A program made the position numbers and the translations under genes. A stretch of DNA of 64,000 nucleotides from Hyperoodon ampullatus (taxonomy: Eukaryota; Chordata; Mammalia; Artiodactyla; Ziphiidae), in the NCBI GenBank assembly GCA_949752795.1, contig OX457074.1, positions 34,643,980-34,707,979 of the forward strand, written 5' to 3'. Below the pieces are notes generated by a model. The model saw only the letters and a list, made by a program, of their open reading frames with translations, was not told the DNA's origin and searched no databases. Shown here piece by piece: positions 35,157-46,623 of this stretch (its first letter is position 1; every line of letters starts with the position of its first letter).

Positions 35157-35639
35157 CATATGAGTTGTCGTCTATGACATCAATACCAGGTGACCCTCAT
35201 TACCTGCCTGTGTCTGAAACTGAACCTGTTTCCTCACAGACAGCTCATTCCATTACCGGCCATTTATAATTGTTAGAAAATTCTTCCACGAATCAAGCTA
35301 ACATAAGCCTTCCTTTTAATTTCTACTCCCCATTTTTCAAACTCCAGAGCTGTATAGAAAAAGTCCAGCATTTCTCTCTATATAAAATGCATGACCGAGT
35401 GGAAGTCAGCCATCATTACCCCAAGACCTCAGTTCTCCAGAAAAAATATTGTCAATTTCTTCAACCATTTTGAAAGAAATGAAGACCACCAATGTCACCA
35501 TTGCCACAACCATCAACGCCACAATTGCTGCTGCTACCACTAAACCTTCAAGGATGAAGAAAAAAAAAGTACCTAGACATATGAAAATATTTAATAGGGC
35601 AAAGGAAATTACCCAATCTAAAGATTCATAATAATTTTT
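35157..35639. other. Unassigned sequence, no gene seen
   Basis: The ACC/GCC-type repeats near 35,490-35,545 form a weak trinucleotide bias that encodes threonine-rich peptides by chance. Nothing else is recognised. Confidence 0.45.
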
Positions 35640-36810
35640 CCATTACAAAAGATTACTATAAGAAGAAATGGAAAAAAAAAGAATAAATGGAAGCTCAAAA
35701 GGTTTGACTAGACATTCACCAAAGAAGATATATAAATAGCAAATATGCACAAAAGCATTAATCATTGGGGAAATGCAAATTAAAACCCAAATAAGATATC
35801 ACTACACATATACTAGAATGGCTAAGATTTAAAAGACTGACAATATTAAGTGCTAACAAGGATACAGAGCAACTGGAATGCTCACCATTGCTGGTGGGAA
35901 TGGAAAATTACAGACAGTTTGGAAAACATGTTGGTAACATCCTATAAGGTAATGATGCACTTGTCATACTACCCAGCAATCTCACTTCTAGGAATTTATT
36001 TGAGGGAAATAAAAACACATATCCTCACAAAGACCTAAATATGATTGTTTATTTGTAATAACACCTAAATACCCTTCCACTGGTGAATGAATAAACAGAT
36101 GGCAGGACCTCCCTACAATGAAACACCTGCTCCACATTGAAAAGCACAAACTACTGATTCATACAACAAATGGATGAACCTTACATGAATTTTTCTAAGG
36201 GAAAGACACCAGAACCAAAAGATTACATGTTGTATGGTTACATTCAGAGGCTATTCTGGAAAAGGCAAAGCCAACTAATGAAAAAACAGATCAGGGAATT
36301 GCCTGGTGGTCCAGTGGTTAGGACTCCACACTTTCACTGCCAAGGGCCCAGGTTTAATCCCTGGTCGGGGAACTAAGGTCCTGCAAGCCACGTGGTGCAG
36401 CCAAAAAAAAAAAAAAAAAAGATCAGTGGTTTCCAGGGGTTTGGTGGGGGAGAGGGGAGGGGCTGACTAGTTAGGGCCAACACAAAGGGATTCAAGAGAT
36501 GATAAAAGCGGTCTGTATTACAATCATGGTGGTGGATACATGACTATGTTTTTGTCAAAACTACATACAACAGAAAGAAAAAATCCTACTGTATGTGAGT
36601 TTCTAAAAATCAATCAAGGTTTGAAGGTAACACACCCAGAAAATAATACAAACTGTAAAAAACAAAATATGACTGCTTTACAAATTAATAAGGTAACTAC
36701 CATGAAGGGGACAAGGAAGAAAACTAACCTAAGTAACTTTGGAAACTGTATTTTGACTGGATATTATAAGGTTAAGTCAAAGAGAACTATACACTGATAT
36801 TGTACCCTAG
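35640..36810 (+). repeat. Old L1 3' end, split by a SINE
   Basis: L1 post-RT and 3' UTR landmarks appear in order: 'agacattcaccaaagaagatatataa', 'gggaaatgcaaattaaaaccc', 'ggatacagagcaactggaatgctc', 'tacccagcaatctcacttctagg', 'aaatggatgaaccttac' and 'tggtggtggatacatgactatg'. The SINE at 36.3 kb interrupts it. It is diverged and has no coding potential. Confidence 0.75.
36294..36419 (+). mobile_element. CHR-related SINE, simple older form
   Basis: GGGAATTGCCTGGTGGTCCAG head, GGTCGGGGAACTAAGGTCCTGCAAGCCACGTGGTGCAGCC body and an 18-base A-tail. The flanks AGATCA (36,288-36,293 and 36,420-36,425) are a short target duplication. It resembles the copies at 21.9 and 58.8 kb, with a GGTCCAGTGGTTAGGACTC head rather than GGCGCAGTGGTTGAGAGTC. 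Confidence 0.88.
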
Positions 36811-37199
36811 TTAGTATTTTTTTTCTCATACATGTATGAGTTAACAATTCTAAAAGTACTTTACATGTATTCTAGGGTTGAACAAATAAATAAACATATT
36901 GTATATAATAAAAGCCAAGTTTCTCCTATTGAAGAAGTTACAAATAAGGAAAGGAGAAGGGTAGAATGAGCCCTGTGGAGTTGTATTGAAATTAGAGGTA
37001 TCAATATAAATGCATGAGATTTCAAAAATTAGCTAACATGGGAGAGAAGCAGAGACAGAGTTTTCTGTAAACCCATAGGTTAATATATATTCATGTAGTT
37101 CCACTCTCTTTCCACTAAAAGGGCTTAGAAGCAATAAAATCTCAATAGCAATGAGCATACCCAGTGCCTACATCTTGGCTTCTAAATACCATCCTTTAA

Positions 37200-38315
37200 T
37201 CAAAAAAAGCCAGGGCTTATTGGTGAAGTAGCTACTTCCAGGACTAGGGCAAGAAAAACACAAGACAAACCTATAATGTCTGGTGATAACAGAATGCAAG
37301 TGCTGAAGAAAGAATGGAAGCAGAAGCCAATCTGAGAAAGTTCCCCATAGCTAAAACTGGAATAACTTGAACAACAAAGTAAATGGTAACTGTACTGGAT
37401 TATAATCAATAGAATAAAATAAAAAAATATCCATGAACCCATACATATGTAAATAAGTAATCAAATAAGTAAATAAATAGTGGAGAAACGACAGCTATTC
37501 CCTACAGGAGAATTCCAATTAACAAATGCAAAAGAAATGAGGAAAATGAAAAATAACCAACAGTAATGACTGTAGACAAGATCCACAGATGAATGTCAAA
37601 ATTGGATGGTGAACGTTTGAGGAGAAATAGGATATTTGAATAGTCTAAAAGTATCTCCCTCAAGATATATGACTATATATATAGAATAGAATAGAATAAA
37701 ATTAGGATAAGATAAGATAGGATGGGGTAGGGTAGGGTAGCATAAGGTAGGGTAGGGTAGAGTAGAATAGGATAGAATAGAATAGAATAGAATAGAATAA
37801 TAGTAACTACTTTGAAGAGAGTTGGCAGTCCTCAACCAACTAATCAAACACCCAGTAATAAGTCACATCAACATCACGTATCCCTTACACTACAAAAGGG
37901 CCATAATTTCAGTGGTATTCTTGCCAAAAATTCAAAACCTCAATAAAATCTGAGAAAACATCAAACCAACCCAAACTGAAGGACATTCTACAAAATGACT
38001 GACCAGTACTACTCAAAAGCATCAAGGTCCTGAAAGACAAAGAAAGACTGAGGAAGAGTCCAGATTGGAGGAAGGAGACTTGACAGCTGAACGCAATGTG
38101 GGGCCCTGGATTGGAAAACATTGGTCAAAAAACTGGTGAAAACCAAATAAAGTCTGTAGTTTACCTAACAGTATTATGCCAATGTGAAGATCTTAGCTTT
38201 CGCAACCGTACCACACGTATGTAAGATGTTACATTACATTAGAGAAAGCTGTACTAATTTTGCTACTTTTCTGTAAATCCAAAAATATTTCAAAATAAAA
38301 AGTTAAAAAATTCAA
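37200..38315 (+). repeat. Old L1M 3' UTR
   Basis: 'gaaaaacacaagacaaacc', 'aaaactggtgaaaaccaaataaagtctgtagtttacctaacag', 'gtaccacacgtatgtaagatgtt' and 'tttctgtaaatccaaaaatatttcaaaataaaaagtt' are typical of old L1M 3' ends. The element ends in an A-rich stretch near 38,315. A pentanucleotide microsatellite lies inside it. Confidence 0.6.
37672..37800. repeat. Pentanucleotide microsatellite (AATAG/GGTAG)n
   Basis: Units of five bases change along the tract: ATAGA, then ATAAG, GGTAG, and back to AATAG. The A/G-only composition with T every fifth base gives a biased strand. The unit shift suggests repeated slippage plus point mutation. Confidence 0.92.
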
Positions 38316-39110
38316 TGACAGACTCTTAAGAAATAATGGTAATATTTAAAGATATCCTGTGCAGCCAACACCAAACTCAAACAGAAATCCCTATTCCTAA
38401 ATTCCTTTTATTATTAGAAACGAAGGATGGAAATAAAAGAATGGAACACATTTCATTCAAGAATTTTAAAATAGATGTACATCCGTAAAAGAAGAAAGGA
38501 ATAATGATAAGAGCAAGTATCAATAAACTGAAAAAAAGAAAAACAGACTAATGCTAAATGAATCAAAAGAGAAAACACAAGCACACAATTTAAAGTCAAA
38601 GAAAGAGATAATACCATTTATATCCATTTGTAGCCATGGATAGAGAGACAGTTTTTTAAATCCTAAACAAATGTTGTGTATTAACCTTTTATTTTAATGA
38701 GTGGAAAATATTCTACGAAAACATAAATTATGAAAATTGACACAAAATGCATAGGAAGGTTAAAAAGCCTAATAACAATAGAAGAAGTAGTTTAAAAAAC
38801 TTGTTAAAGACCTACACAGAAAGAATCATAGTCTTTAATTTTATGAATGAGTTCTTTCAAATGGTCAAAGAATAGTGAACTCTTATGTCAATTAAACTGT
38901 TTAAGAGCATGAAACACATAGAAAACATATCAACTCATTTTCTAAAATGAGAATGAGTCTGATGACATAAACCTGGTAAAGTATAAAATGTTCATTTTAC
39001 ATATATAATTACTATCTCAGAGAGTTTCGATTCCCTCTTGTAGAATTTTGTTCAATTCCTTTCAAATTTAGAGACTGAGAAATATAGAAAACAGAATAAA
39101 AATAAATTTT
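38316..39110. other. AT-rich stretch upstream of the L1, no gene seen
   Basis: Very AT-rich with no recognised element. The end of the stretch (TTTTAAAAATATTTGAGTC) is the insertion site of the following L1. Confidence 0.5.
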
Positions 39111-39132
39111 AAAAATATTTGAGTCGATTCTG

Positions 39133-40621
39133 AGAGGACTTCTGGGAAAGATGGCGGAAGAGTAAGACGCGGAGATCACCTTCCTCCCCACAGATACACT
39201 AGAAATACAGCTACACGTGGAACAACTCCTACAGAACACCTACTGAAGGCTGGCAGAAGACCTCAGACCTCCCAAAAGGCAAGAAACTCCTCACGTACCT
39301 GGGTAGGGCAAAGCGGAGAGATTCCTGCACAGAGGATCGGTGCCGACTGGCACTCACCAGCCCGAGAGGCTTATCTGCTCGCCCGCCGGGGCGGGCGGCA
39401 CTGGGAGCTGAGGCTCGGGCTTCGGTCAGAGCGCAGGGAGAGGACTGGGGCTGGCGGCGAGAACTCAGCCTGAAGGGGGCTAATGCGCCACAGCTAGCCA
39501 AGAGGGAGTCCGGGAAAACTCTGGAGCTGCCGAAGAGGCAAGAGACTTTTTCTTCCCTCTTGGTTTCCTGGTGCACGAGGAGAGGGGATTAAGAGCACTG
39601 CTTAAAGGAGCTCCACAGACGGGCGCGAGCTGCGGCTGAAAGCATGGAGCCCAGAGACGGGTGTGGGACGCTGGGGCTGCTGCTGCTGCCACCAAGAGGC
39701 CTGTGTGTGAGCGCAGGTCACTGTCCATGCCGCCCTTCCGGGAGCCTGTGCAGCCCGTCACTGCCGGGGTCCCGGGATCCAGGGATGGCTTCCCTGGGAG
39801 AACGCACGGCGCGCCTCAGGTTGGTGCAACGTCACGCCGGCCTCTGCCGCTGCAGGCTCACCCCGCACTCCGTGCCCCTCCCTCCCCCCCGGCCTGAGTG
39901 AGCCAGAGTCCCCGAAGCGGCTGCTCCTTTAACCCTGTCCTGTCTGAGCGAAGAACAGATGCCCTCCGGCGACCTACACGCAGAGGCAGGGCCAAATCCA
40001 AAGCTGAGATCCGGGAGCTGTGAGAACAAAGAAGAGAAAGGGAAATCTCTCCCAGCAGCCTCAGAAGCAGCGGATTAAAGCTCCACAATCAACTAGATGT
40101 ACCCTGCATCTGTGGAATACATGAATAGATAACAAATCATCCCAAATTGAGGAGCCAGGAGTCAGTGCTGTGCCTCTGAGGTGGGAGAGCCAACTTCAGG
40201 ACACTGGTCCACAAGAGACCTCCCAGCTCCACATAATATCAAACGGCGAAAATCTTCCAGAGATCTCCATCTCAACACCAGCACCCAGCTTCACTCAACG
40301 ACCAGCAAGCTACAGTGCTGGACACCCTATGCAAAACAACTAGCAAGACAGGAACACAACGCCACCCATTAGCAGAGAGGCTGCCTAAAATCATAAAAAG
40401 TCCGCAGACACCCCAAAACACACCACCAGACATGGACCTGCCCACCAGAAAGACAAGATCCAGCCTCATCCACCAGAACACAGGCACTAGTCCCCTCCAC
40501 CAGGAAGCCTACACAACCCACTAAACCAACCTTAGCCACTGGGGACAGACACCAAAAACAACGGGAACTACGAACCTGCAGCCTGCAAAAAGGAGACCCC
40601 AAACACAGTAACATAAGCAAA
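39133..40621 (+). promoter_or_regulatory. L1 5' UTR with GC-rich internal promoter region
   Basis: About 1.5 kb between the 5' end of the element and the ORF1 start. Its first bases AGAGGACTTCTGGGAAAGATGG match the general pattern of L1 starts. From about 39,340 to 39,960 it is strikingly GC- and CpG-rich in otherwise AT-rich surroundings, for example GCCCGCCGGGGCGGGCGGC near 39,380. In active L1s this part drives RNA polymerase II transcription from the first base. Open frames in it (85, 93 and 115 codons on either strand) reflect GC richness and are not genes. Activity in this copy is unknown. Confidence 0.8.
39148..39157 (+). promoter_or_regulatory. YY1-like site at the L1 5' end
   Basis: AAGATGGCGG matches the YY1 recognition core and sits 16-25 bases into the element. 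Human L1 has a YY1 site at almost the same place, where it helps set the transcription start. Position and sequence together make this more than a chance match. Binding is inferred. Confidence 0.65.
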
Positions 40622-41532
40622 ATGAGAAGACAGAAAAACACACAGCAGGAGAAGGAGCAAGATAAAAACCCACCAGACCTAACAAATGAAGAGGTAATAG
40701 GCAGTTTACCTGAAAAAGAATTCAGAATAATGATGGTAAAGATGATCCAAGATTCTATTTCCAAGATCCAAAATCTTGGAAATAGAATAGACAAAATGCA
40801 AGAAACAGTTAACAAGGACTTAGAAGAACTAAAGATGAATCAAGCATCGATTAAAAACACAATAAATGAAATGAAAAATACTCTAGATGGGATCCATAGC
40901 AGAATAACTGAGGCAGAAGAACGGATAAGTGAGGTGGAAGATAAAATAGTGGAAATAACCGATGCAGAGCAAAATAAAGAAAAAAGAATGAAAAGAACAG
41001 AGGACAGTCTCAGAGACCTCTGGGACAACATTAAACGCACCAACATTCGAATTATAGGGGTTCCAGAAGAAGAAGAGAAAAAGAAAGGGACTGAGAAAAT
41101 ATTTGAAGAGATTATAGTTGAAAACTTCCCTAATATGGGAAAGGAAATAGTTAATCAAGTCCAGGAGGCACAGAGAGTCCCATACAGAATAAATCCAAGG
41201 AGAAATACGCAAAGACACATATTAATCAAACTGTCAAAAATTAAACACAAATCATATTAAAAGCAGCAAGGGAAAAACAACAGATAACACACAAGGGAAT
41301 CCCCATCAGGATAACAGCTGATCTCTCAGCAGAAACTCTACAAGCCAGAAGGGAGTGGCAGGACATAATTAAAGTGATGAAGGAGAAAAACCTGCAACCA
41401 AGATTACTCTACCCTGCAAGGATCTCATTCAGATTTGATGGAGAAATTAAAACGTTTACAGACAAGCAAAAGCTGAGAGAGTTCAGCACCACCAAACCAG
41501 CTTTACAACAAATGCTAAAGGAACTTCTCTAG
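40622..41532 (+). pseudogene. ORF1: L1 ORF1 (RNA-binding protein), frameshifted
   Basis: ORF1p is the trimeric nucleic-acid chaperone that coats L1 RNA. The ATG-initiated frame runs 212 codons to a stop at 41,258-41,260. Residues about 35-130 have heptad-like Leu/Ile spacing with many Lys and Glu (coiled coil), and IRIIGVPE at about 142-149 starts the RRM-like domain. Just before the stop, at about 41,250, the sequence departs from the expected KHKEQILKAA region. The C-terminal domain then continues without a stop in another frame from about 41,254 to a TAG at 41,530-41,532. A single indel therefore splits an otherwise intact ORF1 of about 305 codons (human ORF1p has 338). Confidence 0.9.
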
Positions 41533-41590
41533 GCAAGAAACACAACAGAAGGAAAAGACCTTCAATAACGAACCCAAAACAATTAAGGAA

Positions 41591-44500
41591 ATGGGAATAG
41601 GAACATACATATCGATAATTACCTTAAATGTAAATGGACTAAATGCTCCCACCAAAAGACACAGATTGGCTGAATGGATACAAAAACAAGACCCATATAT
41701 ATGCTGTCTACAAGAGACCCACTTCAGACCTAGAGACACATACAGACTGAAAGTGAGGGGATGGAAAAAGATATTCCATGCAAATGGAAACCAAAAGAAA
41801 GCTGGAGTAGCAATTCTCATATCAGACAAAATAGACTTTAAAATAAAGACTACTGGGGCTTCCCTGGTGGCGCAGTGGTTGGGAGTCCGCCTGCCGATGC
41901 AGGGGACATGGGTTCGTGCCCCCGGTCTGGGAGGATCCCACATGCCGCGGAGCGGCTGGGCCCGTGAGCCATGGCTGCTGAGCGGGCACGTCCGGAGCCT
42001 GTGCTCCGCAGTGGGAAAGGCCACAACAGTGAGAGGCCCGCATACCACAAAAAAAAAATAAATAAAAAAAAAATAAAGACTACTAGAAGAGACAAAGAAG
42101 GACACTACATAATGATCAAGGGATCAATCCAAGAAGAAGATATAACAATTGTAAATATTTATGCACCCAACATAGGAGCACCTCAATACATAAGGCAAGT
42201 ACAGCCATAAAAGGGGAAATCGACAGTAACACAATCATAGTAGGGGACTTTAACACCCCACTTTCACCAATGGACAGATCATCCAAAATGAAAATAAATA
42301 AGGAAACACAAGCTTTAAATGATACATTAAACAAGATGGACTTAATTGATATTTATAGGACATTCCATCCAAAAACAACAGAATACACATTTTTCTCAAG
42401 TGCTCATGGAACATTCTCCAGGATAGATCATATCTTGGGTCACAAATCAAGCCTTGGTAAATTTAAGAAAATTGAAATTGTATCAAGTATCTTTTCTGAC
42501 CACAATGCTATGAGACTATATAACAATTACAGGAAAAGAGCTGTAAAAAAGACAAACACATGGAGGCTAAACAATACACTACTTAATAACGAAGTGATCA
42601 CTGAAGAAATCAAAAAGGAAATTAAAAAATACCTAGAAACAAATGACAATGGAGACACAACGACCCAAAACCTATGGGATGCAGCAAAAGCAGTTCTAAG
42701 AGGGAAGTTTATAGCAATACAATCCTACCTTAAGAAACAGGAAACATCTTGAATAAACAACCTAACCTTGCACCTAAAGCAATTAGAGAAAGAAGAACAA
42801 AAACATCCCAAAGTTAGCAGAAGGAAAGAAATCATAAAAATCAGATCAGAAATAAATGAAAAAGAAATGAAGGAAACGATAGCAAAGATCAATAAAACTA
42901 AAAGCTGGTTCTTTGAGAAGATAAACAAAATTGATAAACCATTAGCCAGACTCATCAAAAAAAAAAGGGAGAAGACTCAAATCAATAGAATTAGAAATGA
43001 AAAAGGAGAAGTAACAACTGACACTGCAGAAATACAAAAGATGATGAGAGATTACTACAAGCAACTCTATGCCAATAAAATGGACAACCTGGAAGAAATG
43101 GACAAATTCTTAGAAATGCACAACCTTCCAAGACTGAATCAGGAAGAAATAGAAAATATGAACAGACCAATCACAAGCACTGAAATTGAGACTGTGATTT
43201 AAAAATCTTCCAACAAACAAAATCCCAGGACCAGATGGCTTCACAGGCCAATTCTATCAAACATTTAGAGAAGAGCTAACACCTATCCTTCTCAAACACT
43301 TCCAAAATATTGCAGAGAGAGGAACACTCCCAAACTCATTCTACGAGGCCACCATCACCTTGATACCAAAACCAGACAAGGATGTCACAAAGAAAGAAAA
43401 CTACAGGCCAATATCACTGATGAACACAGATGCAAAAATCCTCAACAAAATACTAGCACACAGAATCCAACAGCACATTAAAAGGATCATACACCATGAT
43501 CAAGTGGGGTTTCTTCCAGGAATGCAAGGATTCTTCAATATACGCAAATCAATCAACGTGATACACCATATTAACAAATTGAAGGAGAAAAACCATATGA
43601 TAATCTCAATAGATGCAGAGAAAGCTTTCAAAAAAATTCAACACCCATTTATGATAAAAACCCTGCAGAAAGTAGGCATAGAGGGAACTTTCCTCAACAT
43701 AATAAAGGCCATATATGACAAACCCACAGCCAGCATCGTCCTCAATGGTGAAAAACTGATACCATTTCCACTAAGATCAGGAACCAGACAAGGTTGCCCA
43801 CTCTCACCACTCTTATTCAACATAGTTTTGGAAGTTTTAGCCACAGCAATCAGGGAAGAAAAGGAAATAAAAGGAATCCAAATCAGAAAAGAAGAAGTAA
43901 AGCTGTCACTGTTTGCAGATGACATGATACTATACATAGAGAATCCTAAAGATGCTACCAGAAAACTACTAGAGCTAATCAATGAATTTGGTAAAGTAGC
44001 AGGATAAAAATTAATGTACAGAAATCTCTGGCATTCCTATATACTAATGATGAAAAATCTGAAAGTGAAATCAAGGAAACACTCCCATTTCCCATTGCAA
44101 CAAAAAGAATAAAATATCTAGGAATAAACCTACCTAAGGAGACAAAAGACCTGTATGCAGAAAATTATAAGACACTGATGAAAGAAATTAAAGATGATAC
44201 AAATAGATGGAGAGATGTACCATGTTCTTGGATTGGAAGAATCAACATTGTGAAAATGACTATACTACCCAAAGCAATCTACAGATTCAATGCAATCCTA
44301 TCAAACTACCACTGGCATTTTTCACAGAACTAGAACAAAAGATTTCACAATTTGTATGGAAACACAAAAGACCCCGAATAGCCAAAGAAATCTTGAGAAC
44401 GAAAAATGGAGCTGGAGGAATCAGGCTCCCTGACTTCAGACTATACTACAAAGCTACAGTAATCAAGACAGTATGATACTGGCACAAAAACAGAAAGATA

Positions 44501-45633
44501 GATCAATGGAACAGGATAGAAAGCCCAGAGATAAACCCACTATCATATGGTCACCTTATCTTTGATAAAGGAGGCAAGAATATAAAGTGGAGAAAAGACA
44601 GCCTCTTCAATAAGTGGTGCTGGGAAAACTGTACAGCTACATGTAAAAGTATGAAATTAGAACACTCCCTAACACCATACCCAAAAATAAGCTCAAAATG
44701 TATTAAAGACCTAAATGTAAGGCCAGACACTATCAAGCTCTTAGAGGAAAACATAGACAGAACACTCTGTGACATAAGTCACAGCAAGATCCTTTTTGAC
44801 CCACCTCCTAGAGAAATGGAAATGAAACCAAAAATAAACAAATGGGACCTAATGAAACTTAAAAGCTTTTGCACAGCAAAGGAAACCATAAACAAGACCA
44901 AAAGACAACCCTCAGGATGGGAGAAAATATTTGCAAATTAAGCAACTGACAAAGGATTAATCTCCAAAATTTACAGCAGCTCATGCAGCTCAATAACAAA
45001 AAAACAAACAACCCAATCCAAAAATGGGCAGAAGACCTAAATAGACATTTCTCCAAAGAAGATATACAGACTGCCAACAAACACATGAAAGGATGCTCAA
45101 CATCTTTACTCATTAGAGAAATGCAAATCAAAACTACAATGAGATATCATCTCACACCAGTCAGAATGGCCATCATCAAAAAATCTAGAAACAATAAATG
45201 CTGGAGAGGGTGTGGAAAAAAGGGAACACTCTTGCACTGCTGGTGGGAATGTGAATTGGTACAGCCACTATGGAGAACGGTATGGAGGTTCCTTAAAAAA
45301 CTACAAATAGAACTACCATATGGCCCAGCAATCCCACTACTGGGCATATACCCTGAGAAAACCATAATTCAAAAAGAGACATGTACCAAAATGTTCATAG
45401 CAGCCCTATTTACAATAGCCCAGAGATGGAAACAACCTAAGTGTCCATCATCGGATGAATGGATAAAGAAGATGTGGCACATATATACAATGGAATATTA
45501 CTCAGCCATAAAAAGAAACGAAATTGAGCTATTTGTAATGAGGTGGATGGACCTAGAGTCTGTCATACAGAGTGAAGTAAGTCAGAAAGAGAAAGACAAA
45601 TACCGTATGCTGACACATATATATGGAATTTAA
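41591..45633 (+). pseudogene. ORF2: L1 ORF2 (endonuclease-reverse transcriptase), disrupted
   Basis: Without the 230-bp SINE insertion this is 3,813 bases, 1,271 codons, close to the 1,275 of human L1 ORF2. The N-terminal APE-type endonuclease shows LNVNGLN and QETH before the SINE and SDHN after it. The reverse transcriptase (about 43,203-44,004) is one open stretch with [20 protein letters not shown] and the catalytic FADD at 43,912-43,923. The C-terminal zinc knuckle C-x3-C-x7-H-x4-C lies at 45,199-45,252. By my reading, lesions are the SINE, frameshifts near 42,200, 43,198, 44,004, 44,300 and 44,970, and stops at 42,750, 44,474 and 44,939. Enzyme function is lost although the motifs remain. 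Confidence 0.92.
41855..42069 (+). mobile_element. CHR-type SINE inside L1 ORF2 endonuclease
   Basis: A short-form copy ending CCCGCATACCAC and an AAATAAAT-type tail. Both flanks read AAAATAAAGACTACT (41,840-41,854 and 42,070-42,084), a perfect 15-bp target-site duplication. It sits at a TTT/AAAA site in ORF2. The SINE is younger than the L1 it entered, a clear relative-age marker. Confidence 0.97.
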
Positions 45634-45852
45634 GAAAAAAAAATGTCATGAAGAACATAGGGGTAAGACAGGAATAAAGACACAGACCTACTAGAGAATG
45701 GACTTGAGGATATGGGGAGGGGGAAGGGTAAGCTGTGACAAAGCGAAAGAGCGGCATGGACATATATACACTACCAAACGTAAGGTAGCTAGCTAGTGGG
45801 AAGCAGCCGCATAGCACAGGGAGATCAGCTTGGTGCTTTGTGACCGCCTGGA

Positions 45853-45878
45853 GGGGTGGGATAGGGAGGGTGGGAGGG
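45853..45878 (+). other. G-rich, quadruplex-capable tract in the L1 3' UTR
   Basis: Six runs of three or more G separated by one to three bases (GGGG-T-GGG-ATA-GGG-A-GGG-T-GGG-A-GGG) fit the G-quadruplex pattern. A second, shorter one is at 45,714-45,728. A G-rich polypurine tract in the 3' UTR is a known feature of mammalian L1s. Folding is predicted, not shown. Confidence 0.85.
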
Positions 45879-46215
45879 AGACGCAAAAGGGAGGGGATAT
45901 GGGAACATATGTATATGTATAACTGATTAAATTTGTTATAAAGCAGAAACTAAAAAAAAAAAAATATTTGAGTCATTCTGTTTTTACCACATTCTCTCTT
46001 AGCTATTACACCATTTGTCCTGGGGAGAGGCCTTACACATTCCTTATAATTTTTGTTCTGGATGCATCTTAGGAATCCCCAGTCTTCTTGGTGTTTTTTC
46101 CGTTTCAGTATTTTTCTACTTTTACACATTCATGCCAGCCTCACTTTTCCATCTGTCCTTTGTATTACGCCTCTCCTTACAGCTCTTGTACGTGTTCTTT
46201 TAAAAATGTGAATTA

Positions 46216-46552
46216 GGGACTTCTCTGGTGGTGCAGTGGTTAAGAATCCACCTGCCAATGCAGGGGACATGGGTTCGATCCCTGGGCCAGGAAGATCCCA
46301 CATGACGTGGAGCAACTAAGCCCATGCGCCACAACTACTGAGCCTGCGAGCCATAACTACTGAGACCACGTGCCACAACTACTGAGCCCGTGTGCCTAGA
46401 GCCCATGCTCTGCAACAAGAGAAGCCACTGCAGTCAGAAGTCTGTGCACCGCAATGAAGAGTAGCCCCTGCTCGCTGCAAATAGAGGAAGCCTGTGCACA
46501 GCAACGAAGACCCAATGCAGCCAAAAATAAATAAATTTCTGAAAAAAAAAAT
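46216..46552 (+). mobile_element. CHR-type SINE, long form, possible 3' extension
   Basis: GGACTTCTCTGGTGGTGCAG head, CACAACTACTGAGCC body repeats, GACCCAATGCAGCC end and an AAATAAAT/A-rich tail to about 46,552. The sequence before the head, AATGTGAATTA (46,205-46,215), does not recur directly after the tail but does recur at 46,613-46,623, about 60 bases further on. If this is the true target duplication, 60 bases of foreign DNA came with the SINE. Confidence 0.9.
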
Positions 46553-46623
46553 TTCATGATTCTGTGCCTTGGCATGGATATTAAAAAAAAATGTAAGTCA
46601 AGAGATTTTTTTAATGTGAATTA

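Larger units (their letters stand above)
39133..45960 (+). mobile_element. Near full-length L1 (LINE-1), dead
   Basis: A complete L1 layout: 5' UTR (39,133-40,621), ORF1, a spacer, ORF2, a G-rich 3' UTR and an A-tail. AAAAATATTTGAGTC and the following bases (39,111-39,132) recur after the tail (45,961-45,980), with one base lost. That is a target-site duplication of about 20 bp at a TTTT/AAAAA junction, the site preferred by L1 endonuclease. Without the CHR SINE and its duplicated target (230 bp) the element is about 6.6 kb, the usual L1 length. Both ORFs are disrupted, so it cannot move by itself. Related L1 3' ends in the window are all 5'-truncated. Confidence 0.95.

Noticed and set aside
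39229..39901. GC-rich open frames of 85-115 codons and a CpG island
   Set aside because: They fall inside the 5' UTR of the near full-length L1, whose base composition creates long frames on both strands. It is not a host gene promoter.
41515..42105. 196-codon antisense open frame across the L1 and SINE
   Set aside because: It runs through L1 ORF2 antisense and the inserted SINE, so it cannot be a real gene.
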